A stretch of 64,000 nucleotides of DNA from Streptomyces spirodelae (GCF_017676385.1 NZ_JAFFZN010000014.1:1-64000), one strand, 5' to 3'; counted from the stretch's first letter, positions 17,272 to 26,412 are shown. The notes: generated by a model from the letters alone, not told the origin. Numbers and translations are program-made.

Positions 17272-17305
17272 AGAATAGAACACTCGTTCGCATCGAACGT
17301 GTCAA
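17272..17305 (-). promoter_or_regulatory. Promoter-like region with LexA/SOS box
   Basis: GAAC-ACTC-GTTC at 17278-17289 matches the actinobacterial LexA core GAAC-N4-GTTC exactly. On the minus strand TTGACA (17305-17300) and TATTCT (17277-17272) flank it, but their spacing is 22 nt, longer than the usual 17-18. A second overlapping repeat, CGTTCG-CAT-CGAACG, lies at 17285-17299. The box sits 67 bp upstream of the Rv2578c-type start and 95 bp from the divergent SRPBCC start. Confidence 0.6.
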
Positions 17306-17383
17306 GGCGGATTTGGGGAGCCGACCGGAGGGTGATTGGCTGGCCACCCCGTCAACACAGGCCGTCCAATCACAGGAGGAGTC

Positions 17384-17836
17384 ATGGCGCAGGTCGAGGC
17401 GACCACGCAGCGGGAGATCGCCGCCGGGCCCGATGAGGTGTTCGACGCGCTGGCCGACTACAGCGGGACCCGGGCCGAGCTGCTCCCCGCGCACTTCAGC
17501 GAGTACGAGGTCAGGGAGGGCGGCGACGGCGAGGGCACGGTCGTGCACTGGAGGCTCCAGGCGACCAGCAAGCGCGTCCGCGACTGCCTGCTGGATGTCA
17601 CCGAACCCGCCGACGGCGAACTGGTCGAGAAGGACCGCAACTCCTCCATGGTCACCACCTGGCGGGTCACCCCCGGCAGCAAGGAGAAGACGGCCCGGGT
17701 CACCGTGACGTCGGTCTGGAACGGCGCCGGCGGCATCGGCGGCTTCTTCGAGCGCACCTTCGCACCCAAGGGGCTCGCACGGATCTACGACGAGGTCCTC
17801 GAGCGGCTGGCAGCCAAGATGGAACAGGGCGGCTGA
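17384..17836 (+). CDS. SRPBCC (START/polyketide-cyclase fold) protein
   Basis: 150-aa ligand-binding protein of the Bet v1-like fold. It starts with the typical strand ATTQREIAAGPDEVFDALADY and ends in the long C-terminal helix RIYDEVLERLAAKME. There is no catalytic signature, so the ligand is unknown. The start ATG at 17384 has AGGAGG 5 nt upstream; the open frame 16 codons longer lacks a ribosome site. It is divergent from the Rv2578c-type gene, so both could share the LexA-box region. Confidence 0.82.
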   Translation: MAQVEATTQREIAAGPDEVFDALADYSGTRAELLPAHFSEYEVREGGDGEGTVVHWRLQATSKRVRDCLLDVTEPADGELVEKDRNSSMVTTWRVTPGSKEKTARVTVTSVWNGAGGIGGFFERTFAPKGLARIYDEVLERLAAKMEQGG

Positions 17837-18075
17837 CCACCCCCGCTTCCCCGGCGCGGCGCACCCTCACCGGATCGGGTGGTTTCCGCCGCAGGGTGCT
17901 GCCGCGCCGCTGATCTCTCCCGTTGGCGAAAACCCCTGTTCGCCAGGGTGACAGGCGCCTCGGGCAACCGAATCGCGCCCCAGTGGCCCCACGCCGCGCA
18001 CACGAACCGTGCTTGAACGCTCTTGTCGTGCAATGCGAGAAATACTCCCCCACGAGCAGCGGCAAGGGGAGTGCG
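17837..18075. other. Intergenic region before the MFS gene
   Basis: 239 bp. An open frame reaches into it from the MFS gene, but codon use and the ribosome site place the start at 18076. No clear promoter or terminator motif was found by eye. Confidence 0.35.
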
Positions 18076-20778
18076 ATGGGCGGGACCGGCGGGACGATCC
18101 TCCACGGCAGGGACGATGGGAATCCCGTACCGGTAGCGGGACTTCGCACATCCGTGACCGAACAACCGGCGGCGGCCGGGCAGAGCCCGGCCGCGGTCGA
18201 GGTCACCGTGGAACTGCCCGGCCAGCGCGCGGTTCCGCTCGCGGAAGCGAGGGCGGGGGAGTACGCGTCGGCCTCCCCCGCGCCGGGCGTGACCTCCCGG
18301 CCCTCCACGGCACGGCCGTCGCCCGGGCCCGAGTCGGCCTCCGGCGGGGGACCGGCGTCAGGCCCCGCGCCCGGTGGGGCCGCGAGCGGGGGCGGTCAGG
18401 GCGGGCCGCCGGCGGAGACCGGTCCGCAGCCGGAGGTCTCCCTCTCGCCGCGCCGTCTCAGGCTGGTGTTCGGGGCGCTGCTGCTCTCCCTCCTGTTGGC
18501 CGCGCTCGAACAGACCATCGTCGCAACGGCGCTCCCCAAGATCGTCGGCGAACTCGACGGCCTGCGGCAGATGTCCTGGGCCGTCACCGCCTACCTGCTC
18601 GCGGCGACCATCGGACTGCCCGTATACGGCAAGCTCGGTGACCTGTTCGGCCGCAAGGGGGTCTTCCTGTTCGCCATCGGGGTCTTCACCGTCGGCTCGG
18701 CTCTCGCGGGATGGGCCGGATCGATGGAGGAGCTGATCGTCTACCGCGCGGTGCAGGGCACGGGCGCCGGCGGCCTCATGATCGGCGTGCAGGCGATCAT
18801 CGCGGACGTCGTACCGGCGCGCGAGCGCGGGCGCTACATGGGGCTGATCGGCGCCGCCTTCGGACTGGCCTCCGTCGCCGGACCGCTGCTGGGCGGCTGG
18901 TTCACCGACGATCTGTCCTGGCGCTGGTGTTTCTGGTTCAACGTGCCGGTCGGCCTGCTCGCGCTGCTGGTCACCTCCTTCGCGCTGAAGCTCCCGCGCC
19001 CCCGCGTGCGCCCCCGGCTCGATCTCCTCGGCGCGCTGCTGATCGCGGTGTTCTCCACCTGCCTCGTCCTGCTCACCAGCTGGGGCGGTACCACCTACCC
19101 GTGGGGCGACCGCGTCATCCTCGGCCTGGCCGCAGGGGCGCTGGTCAGCGGGGTGCTCTTCCTCCTCGCCGAGCGCTTCGCGCCCGAACCCGTGCTGCCG
19201 CTGCGGCTGTTCCGGGACTCCGTCTTCAACGTGACCGGACTCGTGGGCGCGGCCATCGGCATCGCGCTGTTCGGCGCCGCCAGCTATCTGCCGAGCTTCC
19301 TGCAGATGGTCGAGGGCGTCAGCGCCACCTCCTCCGGGCTGCTGATGCTGCCGCTGATGTGCGGGGTCGTCGTCTCCTCGCTCCTGTCGGGTCAGCTCAT
19401 CTCCCGTACCGGGCACTACAAGATCTATCCCATCCTCGGCTGCGCCCTGTCGGCCGAAGGCATGTGGTTGCTCTCCAAACTGGAGGCGGACACCTCGCGC
19501 ACGGTCTTCGGCGTCTGGTCGGGCATCCTCGGCCTGGGCATCGGATTCGTGCTGCCGGTGCTGATCCTGGCGGTGCAGAACTCCGTGCGCCCCGCCGACC
19601 TCGGGGCCGCCACCAGCGCCCACAACTATTTCCGGCAGATCGGCGGCAGCGTCGGTGCCGCGCTCTTCGGGACCCTCCTGGCACACCGGCTCGCGGATGC
19701 CCTCGCCCGTGAACTGCCCCGTGGCCGGGGCGAGGTGCCCGACCCCGACTCCCTCACCCCGCAGCTCGTGCGCGCACTGCCGGCGCCGCTGCGCGACGGC
19801 TATGTCAGCGCGTACGCGGACGCGATGCCGCGGATCTTCCTCTACCTCGTTCCGGTGCTCGTCCTCGGGCTGGCACTTTCCCTCTTCCTCAAGGAGAAAC
19901 CCCTGGTGTCCCAGCACACGCCCGTGCCCCCGGCCCGTATCGCCGAAGCACCCACAGCGTCCGCCACCGAGGCCGACGGCGCGGCACCGCACCCCCAGGC
20001 GCAGTACCCGCCCTGCGCCGCGGGCGTTCCGGTCTGCGGGGCCGTGCGGCACCACGACGGCAGTTCCGTCCCCCGCGCGGCGCTCACCCTCGTCGACACG
20101 GCCGGCCGGCAGATCGGGCGCGGCGCCACTGGGGACGACGGGCGGTATGCGCTCAGCACACCGGGGGAGGGCTCGTATGTGCTGATCGCGGCCGCGTCCG
20201 GGCACCAGCCGCGCGCGGTCAGCGTCACCGTGGGCGAACGTCCGGTCGACCTCGACGTGGTGCTCGGAGGTGCGGGACGGCTTGCGGGCAGCGTGCTGAC
20301 GGCCGACGGCAACCCGGTCAGGGACGCCATCGTCACGCTCACGGATGTGCGCGGCGAGGTCGTCGCCACCACCCGCAGCGGCCGCGAGGGCAACTACGTC
20401 ATCACCGAGCTGGTCGCGGGCGAGTACACGCTGGCCGCCAGCGCCCCCGTCTACCGCCCGGCGGCTCTCCCCGTCTCCGTACAGGCGTCCCGCGAGACTT
20501 GGCAGGACATCGAACTCGCCGGCGGCGCGGTGCTGCGCGGCACCGTACGCGCCACCGGCGGACGGCCCGTCGAGGACGCGAGGGTCACGCTGCTGGACGC
20601 GGCAGGCAATGTCGTCGACACGGCGACGACCGGGGCCGACGGTGTCTTCCGGTTCGTCGACCTGGCCTCGGGCGAGTACACAGTGGTCGCCGCCGGATAT
20701 CCGCCGGTCGCCACTGTCCTGCAGATCGCCGGGGGCGGGCGCACGGAGCGCGACCTGCAACTGGGGCACGAGGACTGA
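18076..20778 (+). CDS. DHA2-type MFS transporter fused to three C-terminal Ig-like (carboxypeptidase-regulatory-like) domains
   Basis: 900-aa predicted drug/metabolite exporter. Residues 1-120 are a proline/glycine-rich tail. About residues 130-620 form a 14-helix MFS unit with EQTIVATALPKIVGEL, KLGDLFGRKGVF, VYRAVQGTGAGGLM and ISRTGHYKIYPILG, the DHA2 hallmarks. From about 653 to the end come three beta-sandwich repeats of about 80 aa (blocks starting VCGAVRHHDG, RLAGSVLTADG, VLRGTVRATGG; each with G-x-Y/F and SGEYTVVA-like ends). An ordinary DHA2 exporter ends near 500-550 aa. The start ATG at 18076 has AAGGGGAG 4 nt upstream. With 14 helices the extra domains should face the cytoplasm, which is odd for this fold. 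Confidence 0.88.
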   Translation: MGGTGGTILHGRDDGNPVPVAGLRTSVTEQPAAAGQSPAAVEVTVELPGQRAVPLAEARAGEYASASPAPGVTSRPSTARPSPGPESASGGGPASGPAPGGAASGGGQGGPPAETGPQPEVSLSPRRLRLVFGALLLSLLLAALEQTIVATALPKIVGELDGLRQMSWAVTAYLLAATIGLPVYGKLGDLFGRKGVFLFAIGVFTVGSALAGWAGSMEELIVYRAVQGTGAGGLMIGVQAIIADVVPARERGRYMGLIGAAFGLASVAGPLLGGWFTDDLSWRWCFWFNVPVGLLALLVTSFALKLPRPRVRPRLDLLGALLIAVFSTCLVLLTSWGGTTYPWGDRVILGLAAGALVSGVLFLLAERFAPEPVLPLRLFRDSVFNVTGLVGAAIGIALFGAASYLPSFLQMVEGVSATSSGLLMLPLMCGVVVSSLLSGQLISRTGHYKIYPILGCALSAEGMWLLSKLEADTSRTVFGVWSGILGLGIGFVLPVLILAVQNSVRPADLGAATSAHNYFRQIGGSVGAALFGTLLAHRLADALARELPRGRGEVPDPDSLTPQLVRALPAPLRDGYVSAYADAMPRIFLYLVPVLVLGLALSLFLKEKPLVSQHTPVPPARIAEAPTASATEADGAAPHPQAQYPPCAAGVPVCGAVRHHDGSSVPRAALTLVDTAGRQIGRGATGDDGRYALSTPGEGSYVLIAAASGHQPRAVSVTVGERPVDLDVVLGGAGRLAGSVLTADGNPVRDAIVTLTDVRGEVVATTRSGREGNYVITELVAGEYTLAASAPVYRPAALPVSVQASRETWQDIELAGGAVLRGTVRATGGRPVEDARVTLLDAAGNVVDTATTGADGVFRFVDLASGEYTVVAAGYPPVATVLQIAGGGRTERDLQLGHED

Positions 20779-21281
20779 GCGCGGTCCCCGGCGCTCGGAC
20801 GGCGTACGGGCCGGGCGCTTCCCGCGGCGTAGGAGCGCCGGACACCACCCCCGGCGCCTCCCCCCTCCGTTCGTGACTTCCCTCTTCGTCCCCCTCCGGC
20901 TCCACGGTGATGAGTACCCGTGCCCCCTCGCGGCCGGGCCGGCCGTCACCGGAAGAGAGGACTCGAGGCGATGGGAAGCGAGCCGCACGCCGACCGAGGG
21001 GCGTGTGCCGCCGAGCGTGCGGCCCGGACGGCGGACACCCTCGGGAGGGGCGAGACGCCGGTCGCCGTGCGCGGCTGCCTCCCGGCCGCCGCCGTAGCCG
21101 TCGACGCGGAGGTGCACCGTTTCTTCGCCCCGCACGATCCCGCGCTCACGGCGCTGAACGTGCAGGTCAGCGACGGGTGCGCAGAAGTTCCTCACCCGCT
21201 GGGGTGAAAACGAGTGGTGTGGACCAGTGGAGTTATCCACAGGGGTGTCCTGGCGGTTGGCTACCGCGTAACGTGCCGGGC
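20779..21281. other. Intergenic region between MFS and M55 peptidase genes
   Basis: 503 bp. Apart from the possible small gene at 20971-21207, it holds AGTTATCCACAGG at 21231-21243, which looks like a DnaA-box-type 9-mer (TTATCCACA), and a TAACGT -10-like hexamer at 21269-21274. One DnaA-type box is not an origin. Confidence 0.4.
20971..21207 (+). CDS. Possible small hypothetical protein (78 aa)
   Basis: Open frame ATG 20971 to TGA 21207 with about 87 % G/C third positions and lower second-position GC, the coding pattern of this genome. GAGG lies just upstream of the start. The product is Ala-rich and contains VDAEVHRFFAPHDPALTALNV. I do not recognise it. It lies in a 503-bp gap between the MFS gene and the M55 peptidase gene. 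It could be a decayed gene end or chance. Confidence 0.4.
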   Translation: MGSEPHADRGACAAERAARTADTLGRGETPVAVRGCLPAAAVAVDAEVHRFFAPHDPALTALNVQVSDGCAEVPHPLG

Positions 21282-22115
21282 ATGAAGATCCTCATCAGCG
21301 CCGACATGGAGGGCGCAACGGGAGTCACCTGGCCGGCGGACGTCCTGCCGGGCACGCCGCAGTGGGAGCGCTGCCGGTCGCTGTTCACCTCCGACGTGGA
21401 CGCCGCCGTCCGGGGCTTCTTCGAAGCGGGCGCTGACGAGGTCCTCATCAACGAGGCGCACTGGACGATGCGTAACCTCCTGCTGGAGAAGCTGGACGAG
21501 CGGGCCGAGATGATCACCGGCAGGCACAAGTCCCTCTCCATGGTCGAGGGCATCCAGCACGGCGACGTGGACGGCATCGCCTATATCGGCTACCACACCG
21601 GCGCGGGCACCGAAGGCGTCCTCGCGCACACCTACCTCGCCAACTCCCTGACAGGCGTGTGGGCCGACGGCGTGCGGGCCAGCGAAGGATGCCTCAACTC
21701 GTTGGTGGCCGCCGAGTTCGGGGTCCCCGTCGTGCTGGTGACCGGCGACGACCGCACCGTCGAGGACGCCAAGGGGTACGCGCCCGACGCCGTGGGCGTC
21801 GCCGTCAAGGACTATGTGTCGCGGTACGCCGCGGTCTGCCGGCCCCCGGCCCGCACCGCGGCCGACATCCGGGACGCAGCCCGCCGCGCCGCCCCGCTGG
21901 CCGAGCGCCGTACCCCGCCCGAGCCCGAATCCCACACCATCGAGATCGAGTTCGACGCCGAACACCTGGTGGGCGCCGCCACCGTGGTGCCCGGCGTGGA
22001 GCGGACGGGTGAGCGCCGCGTGGCCTACACCTCGCCCAGCGCCTATGAGGCGATCCGCTGCTTCAAGGCCGTCACGACCGTCGTCTCCTCCGCGGTGGAG
22101 GAGCAGTATGGCTGA
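21282..22115 (+). CDS. M55 family D-aminopeptidase (DppA type)
   Basis: Zinc aminopeptidase releasing N-terminal D-amino acids from peptides. The 277-aa product starts MKILISADMEGATGV and keeps all the family's key residues: D8, E10, H60, H105 and E135 as metal ligands, H116 as the probable catalytic histidine. B. subtilis DppA forms a large cytoplasmic ring; this one has no signal peptide either. The start at 21282 has no ribosome site but TAACGT ends 7 nt upstream, so it is probably leaderless. It is the first gene of a run with an M20 and an S9 peptidase, suggesting peptide or peptidoglycan-fragment turnover. Confidence 0.92.
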   Translation: MKILISADMEGATGVTWPADVLPGTPQWERCRSLFTSDVDAAVRGFFEAGADEVLINEAHWTMRNLLLEKLDERAEMITGRHKSLSMVEGIQHGDVDGIAYIGYHTGAGTEGVLAHTYLANSLTGVWADGVRASEGCLNSLVAAEFGVPVVLVTGDDRTVEDAKGYAPDAVGVAVKDYVSRYAAVCRPPARTAADIRDAARRAAPLAERRTPPEPESHTIEIEFDAEHLVGAATVVPGVERTGERRVAYTSPSAYEAIRCFKAVTTVVSSAVEEQYG

Positions 22116-22176
22116 GCTGACAGGACACGCTGTGCGTACCGGAGAGGCCGCGCCTACAGGAGAGAAGGGGAGCACG

Positions 22177-23574
22177 ATGACGCCTTCGCCACGGCAGGGC
22201 CACCTCGACGCGCAGGTCTTCGACGAAGTGGTGCGGGCGACCTCCGAGCTGATCCGCCTGGACACCACCAACCGGGGCGGCGGCGAGGGCAACGAGCGCC
22301 CGGCCGCCGAATATGTGGCCGCGGGGCTCGCCGACGTGGGCATCGAGCCGCGGCTGCTGGAGAAGAAGTCCGGCCGCACCAACGTCGTCGCCAGGATCGA
22401 GGGCACCGACCCCGGCGCCGGGGCGCTGCTGCTCCACGGCCACCTCGACGTCGTCCCGGCCGAGGCCGCCGACTGGACCGTGCACCCCTTCTCCGGCGAG
22501 GTGCGGGACGGCGTGGTGTGGGGCCGCGGCGCCATCGACATGAAGAACGCCGACGCCATGGCCCTGTCGCTGGCCCGCGCCTGGGCCCGCGCCGGGGTGC
22601 GCCCGCCGCGCGACATCGTCCTCGCCTTCACCGCCGACGAGGAGGACAGCGCCGAGTTCGGCTCCGACTTCCTGGTGCGGGAGCACCCGGAGCTGTTCGA
22701 GGGCTGCACCGAGGGCATCAGCGAGTCCGGGGCCTTCACCTTCCACGCCGGGCCCGACCGTCGGCTCTACCCCGTGGGGGCTGGGGAGCGCGGCACGGCC
22801 TGGCTGAAGCTGACCGCGCACGGCAGGGCGGGCCACGGCTCCAAGGTCAACCACTCCAACGCCGTCAGCCGCCTCGCTGCCGCCGTCCACCGCATCGGAG
22901 AGTACGAATGGCCGGTGCGGCTCACCCCCACCGTGCGGGCGGCGCTGGCCCGCCTCGCCGAGCTGCACGGGCTGCGGCCGCTCGGTCCTGACGCGCAGGA
23001 CGCCGAGGTGGACGCGCTGCTCGCCCAGCTCGGCCCAGCCGCCGCACTGGTCGAGGCGACCGTGCGCAACAGCGCCAACCCGACGGTGCTGGAGGCCGGT
23101 TACAAGGTCAATGTGATTCCGGGAACGGCGACGGCCCGGGTCGACGGCCGGATGCTGCCCGGCGCCGAGGAGGAGTTCCACGCCACCCTCGACGCCCTGA
23201 CCGGCCCTGACGTGCGCTGGGAGTTCCAACACCGCGAGGTCCCGCTCCAGGCGCCGGTGGACTCGCCGCTGTTCGCCGCCATGAGCGAGGCGCTCGAACA
23301 CTTCGATCCCGGCGCGCACGCGGTGCCTTACTGCATGTCCGGCGGCACCGACGCCAAGCAGTTCTCCCGGCTCGGCATCATGGGCTACGGCTTCACACCG
23401 CTCAAGCTGCCCGAGGGCTTCGACTACCAGGCGCTGTTCCACGGCGTGGACGAGCGCGTGCCCGTCGAAGCACTGCACTTCGGCCTCCGCGTGCTGGACC
23501 GCACCCTCCTCGGCGGTGCCACCGCCGCCTCCGCTTCCACCACCCGCGACGCGACCGTCCCGTCAGGAGGCTGA
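22177..23574 (+). CDS. M20 family metallopeptidase
   Basis: 465-aa zinc exopeptidase/deacylase with the canonical M20 residues: HGHLD (H89, D91), D121 in GAIDMKN as bridging ligand, E155 as general base and E156 as ligand in TADEEDS, and a C-terminal LFHGVDERV. The dimerisation lid is present (residues about 205-330). The substrate is unknown; family members cleave dipeptides or N-acyl amino acids. Two starts are plausible: ATG 22177 (AAGGGGAG 5 nt upstream, used here) and ATG 22108 (GGAGGAG upstream, overlapping the dppA stop). The first 23 residues of the longer form are not family-like. The S9 gene follows after 6 bp. Confidence 0.92.
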   Translation: MTPSPRQGHLDAQVFDEVVRATSELIRLDTTNRGGGEGNERPAAEYVAAGLADVGIEPRLLEKKSGRTNVVARIEGTDPGAGALLLHGHLDVVPAEAADWTVHPFSGEVRDGVVWGRGAIDMKNADAMALSLARAWARAGVRPPRDIVLAFTADEEDSAEFGSDFLVREHPELFEGCTEGISESGAFTFHAGPDRRLYPVGAGERGTAWLKLTAHGRAGHGSKVNHSNAVSRLAAAVHRIGEYEWPVRLTPTVRAALARLAELHGLRPLGPDAQDAEVDALLAQLGPAAALVEATVRNSANPTVLEAGYKVNVIPGTATARVDGRMLPGAEEEFHATLDALTGPDVRWEFQHREVPLQAPVDSPLFAAMSEALEHFDPGAHAVPYCMSGGTDAKQFSRLGIMGYGFTPLKLPEGFDYQALFHGVDERVPVEALHFGLRVLDRTLLGGATAASASTTRDATVPSGG

Positions 23575-23580
23575 CCTCTC

Positions 23581-25626
23581 ATGTCCGTCCAGGCCCCCTA
23601 CGGAACCTGGCCCTCACCGATCGACGCCGGCATGGTCGCCGCGCACGACGGACGGCCCGAGTTCCTCGGCTCCGTCGGCGAGGAGCTGTGGTGGACCGAA
23701 CCCCGCCCCGAGGAGGGCGGACGCCGCGCCCTGCTGCGGCTCGCGGCCGACGGGCAGCGCCCCCCGGTCAGCGTGCTGCCCCCACCGTGGAACGTACGCA
23801 ACCGCGTCATCGAATACGGCGGACTGCCCTGGGCCGGCGCGCCCCGCGCCGAGGGCGGACCGCTGATCGTCTTCACCCACTTCGCCGACCAGCGGCTCTA
23901 CGCGCTGGAGCCCGACGCGCCGGACGCCGCGCCCCGGCCGCTGACACCGCTCTCCGAGATCACCGACGGCGGGCTGCGCTGGTGCGATCCGGTGGTGCTG
24001 CCCGAGCGCGCAGAAGCGTGGTGTGTGCTGGAGGAGTTCACCGGCGAGGGGCCCACCGACGTGCGCCGGGTACTCGCCGCCGTCCCGCTGGACGGCTCGG
24101 CCGCCGAGGACCGGGGACGGGTGCGGGAACTGACCGGCGACGGCGACCGGTTCCTGACCGGCCCGCGGCTCTCCCCTGACGGCCGCCGCCTGGCCTGGCT
24201 GGCCTGGGACCACCCGGCCATGCCATGGGACGGCACCCGCGTCATGACGGCGCCGATCGCCGACGACGGGACGCTGGGCACGCCCCGCGCGGTCGCGGGC
24301 GGGCCCGAAGAGGCCGTTGCCCAGGCCGAGTTCGGGACGGACGGCGCACTGCTGATCGCCTCGGACGCGAGCGGCTGGTGGAACCTCCAGCGAGTGGACG
24401 TCGAAGCAGCCGAGACGGCTGAGGCGGCAGAGCCGGGACGAGGCCCCACCGTACCCAGGGTGCCGCTGTGCCCGCGCGAGGAGGAGTTCGCAGGCGCCGC
24501 ATGGAAGATCGGCCAACGCTGGTTCGCCCCGCTGCCCGGCGGGCTGGTGGCCACCCTCCACGGCCGCGGCGCCCAGCGACTGGGCGTGCTCGACCCGGAG
24601 ACCGGCGAACTGGTCGACGCGGCCGGCCCCTGGACCGAGTGGGCGGCCTCGCTCGCGGTCATCGACTCGCGCGTCACAGGTATCGCGGCCAGCCCCCGCA
24701 CCTCGTTCGAGATCGTCGAGCTGGACACCCGCACCGGCCACACCGTGGTGCTGGCCTCGCACCACGAGGACCATGTGGACCCGGCCTACTACCCGGAACC
24801 GCAGATCCGCACCTTCACCGGTCCCGACGGGCGCGACATCCACGCCCACATCTATCCGCCGCACCACCCCGACCACGCCGCTCCGGCCGGCGAGCTGCCG
24901 CCGTACGTGGTGTGGGTGCACGGCGGGCCGACCAGCCGCGCCCCCCTGGTGCTCGACCTGGAGATCGCTTACTTCACCTCGCGCGGCATCGGCGTGGCGG
25001 AGGTCAACTACGGCGGCTCGACCGGTTACGGAAGGGAGTACCGCAACCGGCTGCGGCAGCAGTGGGGCGTGGTGGACGTGGAGGACTGCGCCGCGGTGGC
25101 CCGCACCCTCGCCCGGGAGGGCACCGCCGACCCGGCACGGCTCGCCATCCGGGGCGGCAGCGCGGGCGGCTGGACCAGCGCCGCCTCGCTCACCTCCACC
25201 CTGACGGAGGGCCTGTACGCCTGCGGGACCGTGACCTACCCCATCCTCGACCTGACGGGCTGGGCCACCGGTGAGACCCACGACTTCGAGTCGCAGTATC
25301 TGGAATCCCTGGTCGGCCCCCTCTCGGAGGTCCCCGGCAGGTACCGCGAGCGCTCCCCGCTGCACCGGGCCCAACGGATCTCCGTGCCCTTCCTGCTGCT
25401 CCAGGGGCTGGACGACGTGATCTGCCCGCCCATCCAGTGCGAGCGCTTCCTGGAACAGGTCAAGGGCAGGGGCATCCCACACGCCTACCTCGCCTTCGAA
25501 GGAGAGGGACACGGCTTCCGCAGGGCCGACACCATGGTGAGCGCGGTGGAGGCCGAACTGTCGCTGTACTCCCAGACGTTCGGGCTGGAGCGCGCCGACA
25601 TCCCCCCGCTGGAGCTGCGCACATGA
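23581..25626 (+). CDS. S9 family prolyl-oligopeptidase-type peptidase
   Basis: 681-aa cytoplasmic serine peptidase of the acylaminoacyl-peptidase/DPP group. The N-terminal 400 residues form a beta-propeller. The C-terminal alpha/beta-hydrolase begins near residue 420 (VVWVHGGPTSRA) with the nucleophile S527 in GGSAGGW, acid at D611/D612 in LQGLDD, and H644 in EGHGFR. The triad is complete. No signal peptide. ATG 23581 has AGGAGG 10 nt upstream. It overlaps the DinB-like gene by an ATGA junction, so these genes form one coupled operon. Confidence 0.93.
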   Translation: MSVQAPYGTWPSPIDAGMVAAHDGRPEFLGSVGEELWWTEPRPEEGGRRALLRLAADGQRPPVSVLPPPWNVRNRVIEYGGLPWAGAPRAEGGPLIVFTHFADQRLYALEPDAPDAAPRPLTPLSEITDGGLRWCDPVVLPERAEAWCVLEEFTGEGPTDVRRVLAAVPLDGSAAEDRGRVRELTGDGDRFLTGPRLSPDGRRLAWLAWDHPAMPWDGTRVMTAPIADDGTLGTPRAVAGGPEEAVAQAEFGTDGALLIASDASGWWNLQRVDVEAAETAEAAEPGRGPTVPRVPLCPREEEFAGAAWKIGQRWFAPLPGGLVATLHGRGAQRLGVLDPETGELVDAAGPWTEWAASLAVIDSRVTGIAASPRTSFEIVELDTRTGHTVVLASHHEDHVDPAYYPEPQIRTFTGPDGRDIHAHIYPPHHPDHAAPAGELPPYVVWVHGGPTSRAPLVLDLEIAYFTSRGIGVAEVNYGGSTGYGREYRNRLRQQWGVVDVEDCAAVARTLAREGTADPARLAIRGGSAGGWTSAASLTSTLTEGLYACGTVTYPILDLTGWATGETHDFESQYLESLVGPLSEVPGRYRERSPLHRAQRISVPFLLLQGLDDVICPPIQCERFLEQVKGRGIPHAYLAFEGEGHGFRRADTMVSAVEAELSLYSQTFGLERADIPPLELRT

Positions 25627-26156
25627 GCGTCCCGCCGCTCCCGGAGGGAGAGCCCGCACCGACTCTGGCCGACCCGCACCACCTGCTGGAGGGCTATCTC
25701 GACTACTACCGCAACACCCTGCTCCGGAAGGCTTCGGCTCTCCCCGAGGAAGAGCTCAGGGCCCCCAGGCTGCCCTCGGGCTGGACTCCGCTGGAGCTGA
25801 TCCGCCACCTTCAGTACGTCGAACAGCGCTGGCTGAGCTGGGGCTTCGCCGCCGAGCAGGTGCCCGACCCATGGGGCGACCGAGGCTCAGGGCGCGCGGA
25901 GGACCGCTGGCAGGTCCCGGCCGGGACGAGTACCCAGCAGGTGCTGGACGCCTTCGCCGGGCAGTGCGAGCGATCGCGGCGGATCACGGCCGCCGCGCAA
26001 CTCGGCCAGCGAGCAGCGAGAGGCGGCCGCTTCGGCACCGAGGAAGAGGCGCCGACCCTGGCCTGGATCCTCTTCCATCTCCTCCAGGAGTACGCGCGCC
26101 ATGTCGGGCAGCTCGATGTGGTGGTGGAGCTGGCGGGGTATGGAACGGGGGAGTAG
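25623..26156 (+). CDS. DinB-fold (DUF664) protein
   Basis: 177-aa four-helix-bundle protein of the DinB/YfiT superfamily, often metal-dependent thiol (mycothiol, bacillithiol) transferases. Features seen are LLEGYLDYYRNTLLRKASAL, WTPLELIRHLQYVEQRWL and the C-terminal LLQEYARHVGQLDVVVEL. The three histidines (in LIRHL, in LFHLL and in ARHVGQ) could be the metal triad. The start ATG overlaps the S9 stop (ATGA). The reaction is unknown. Confidence 0.85.
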   Translation: MSVPPLPEGEPAPTLADPHHLLEGYLDYYRNTLLRKASALPEEELRAPRLPSGWTPLELIRHLQYVEQRWLSWGFAAEQVPDPWGDRGSGRAEDRWQVPAGTSTQQVLDAFAGQCERSRRITAAAQLGQRAARGGRFGTEEEAPTLAWILFHLLQEYARHVGQLDVVVELAGYGTGE

Positions 26157-26362
26157 GCGGCACAGCGTGGGGTGGGGCAGTGGCTGCACAGCCGTCTTCC
26201 GCAGCGGGGGCAGCAACAGCGTGTGCGGTCCCGTGGGGGAGTCGCCCGGCAAGGTGGACGGCGCGGTGGTGGTCCAAGTGGCGTCGGGAGCGGACGGCAC
26301 CGCGGTCCTGCGACTCGTCTCGGACTGACCAGGCCAGTCCTGCCGGCCGACGGACCCGCGGC

Positions 26363-26412
26363 CTCCGGACCTGCTCCGGACCCGCTCCGGACCCGCTCCG
26401 GACCCGCTCCGG
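26363..26412. repeat. 11-bp tandem repeat, four copies
   Basis: CTCCGGACCTG then three copies of CTCCGGACCCG at 26363-26406, and a partial fifth to about 26412. Lies at the 3' side of the minus-strand gene remnant and may mark its breakpoint. Confidence 0.85.

Noticed and set aside
18358..21240. 960-codon minus-strand open frame opposite the MFS gene
   Set aside because: Low-complexity composition and no motifs; the plus strand encodes the transporter.
21231..21243. Replication origin suggested by a DnaA-box-like TTATCCACA
   Set aside because: A single box with no cluster and no dnaA or dnaN gene nearby.
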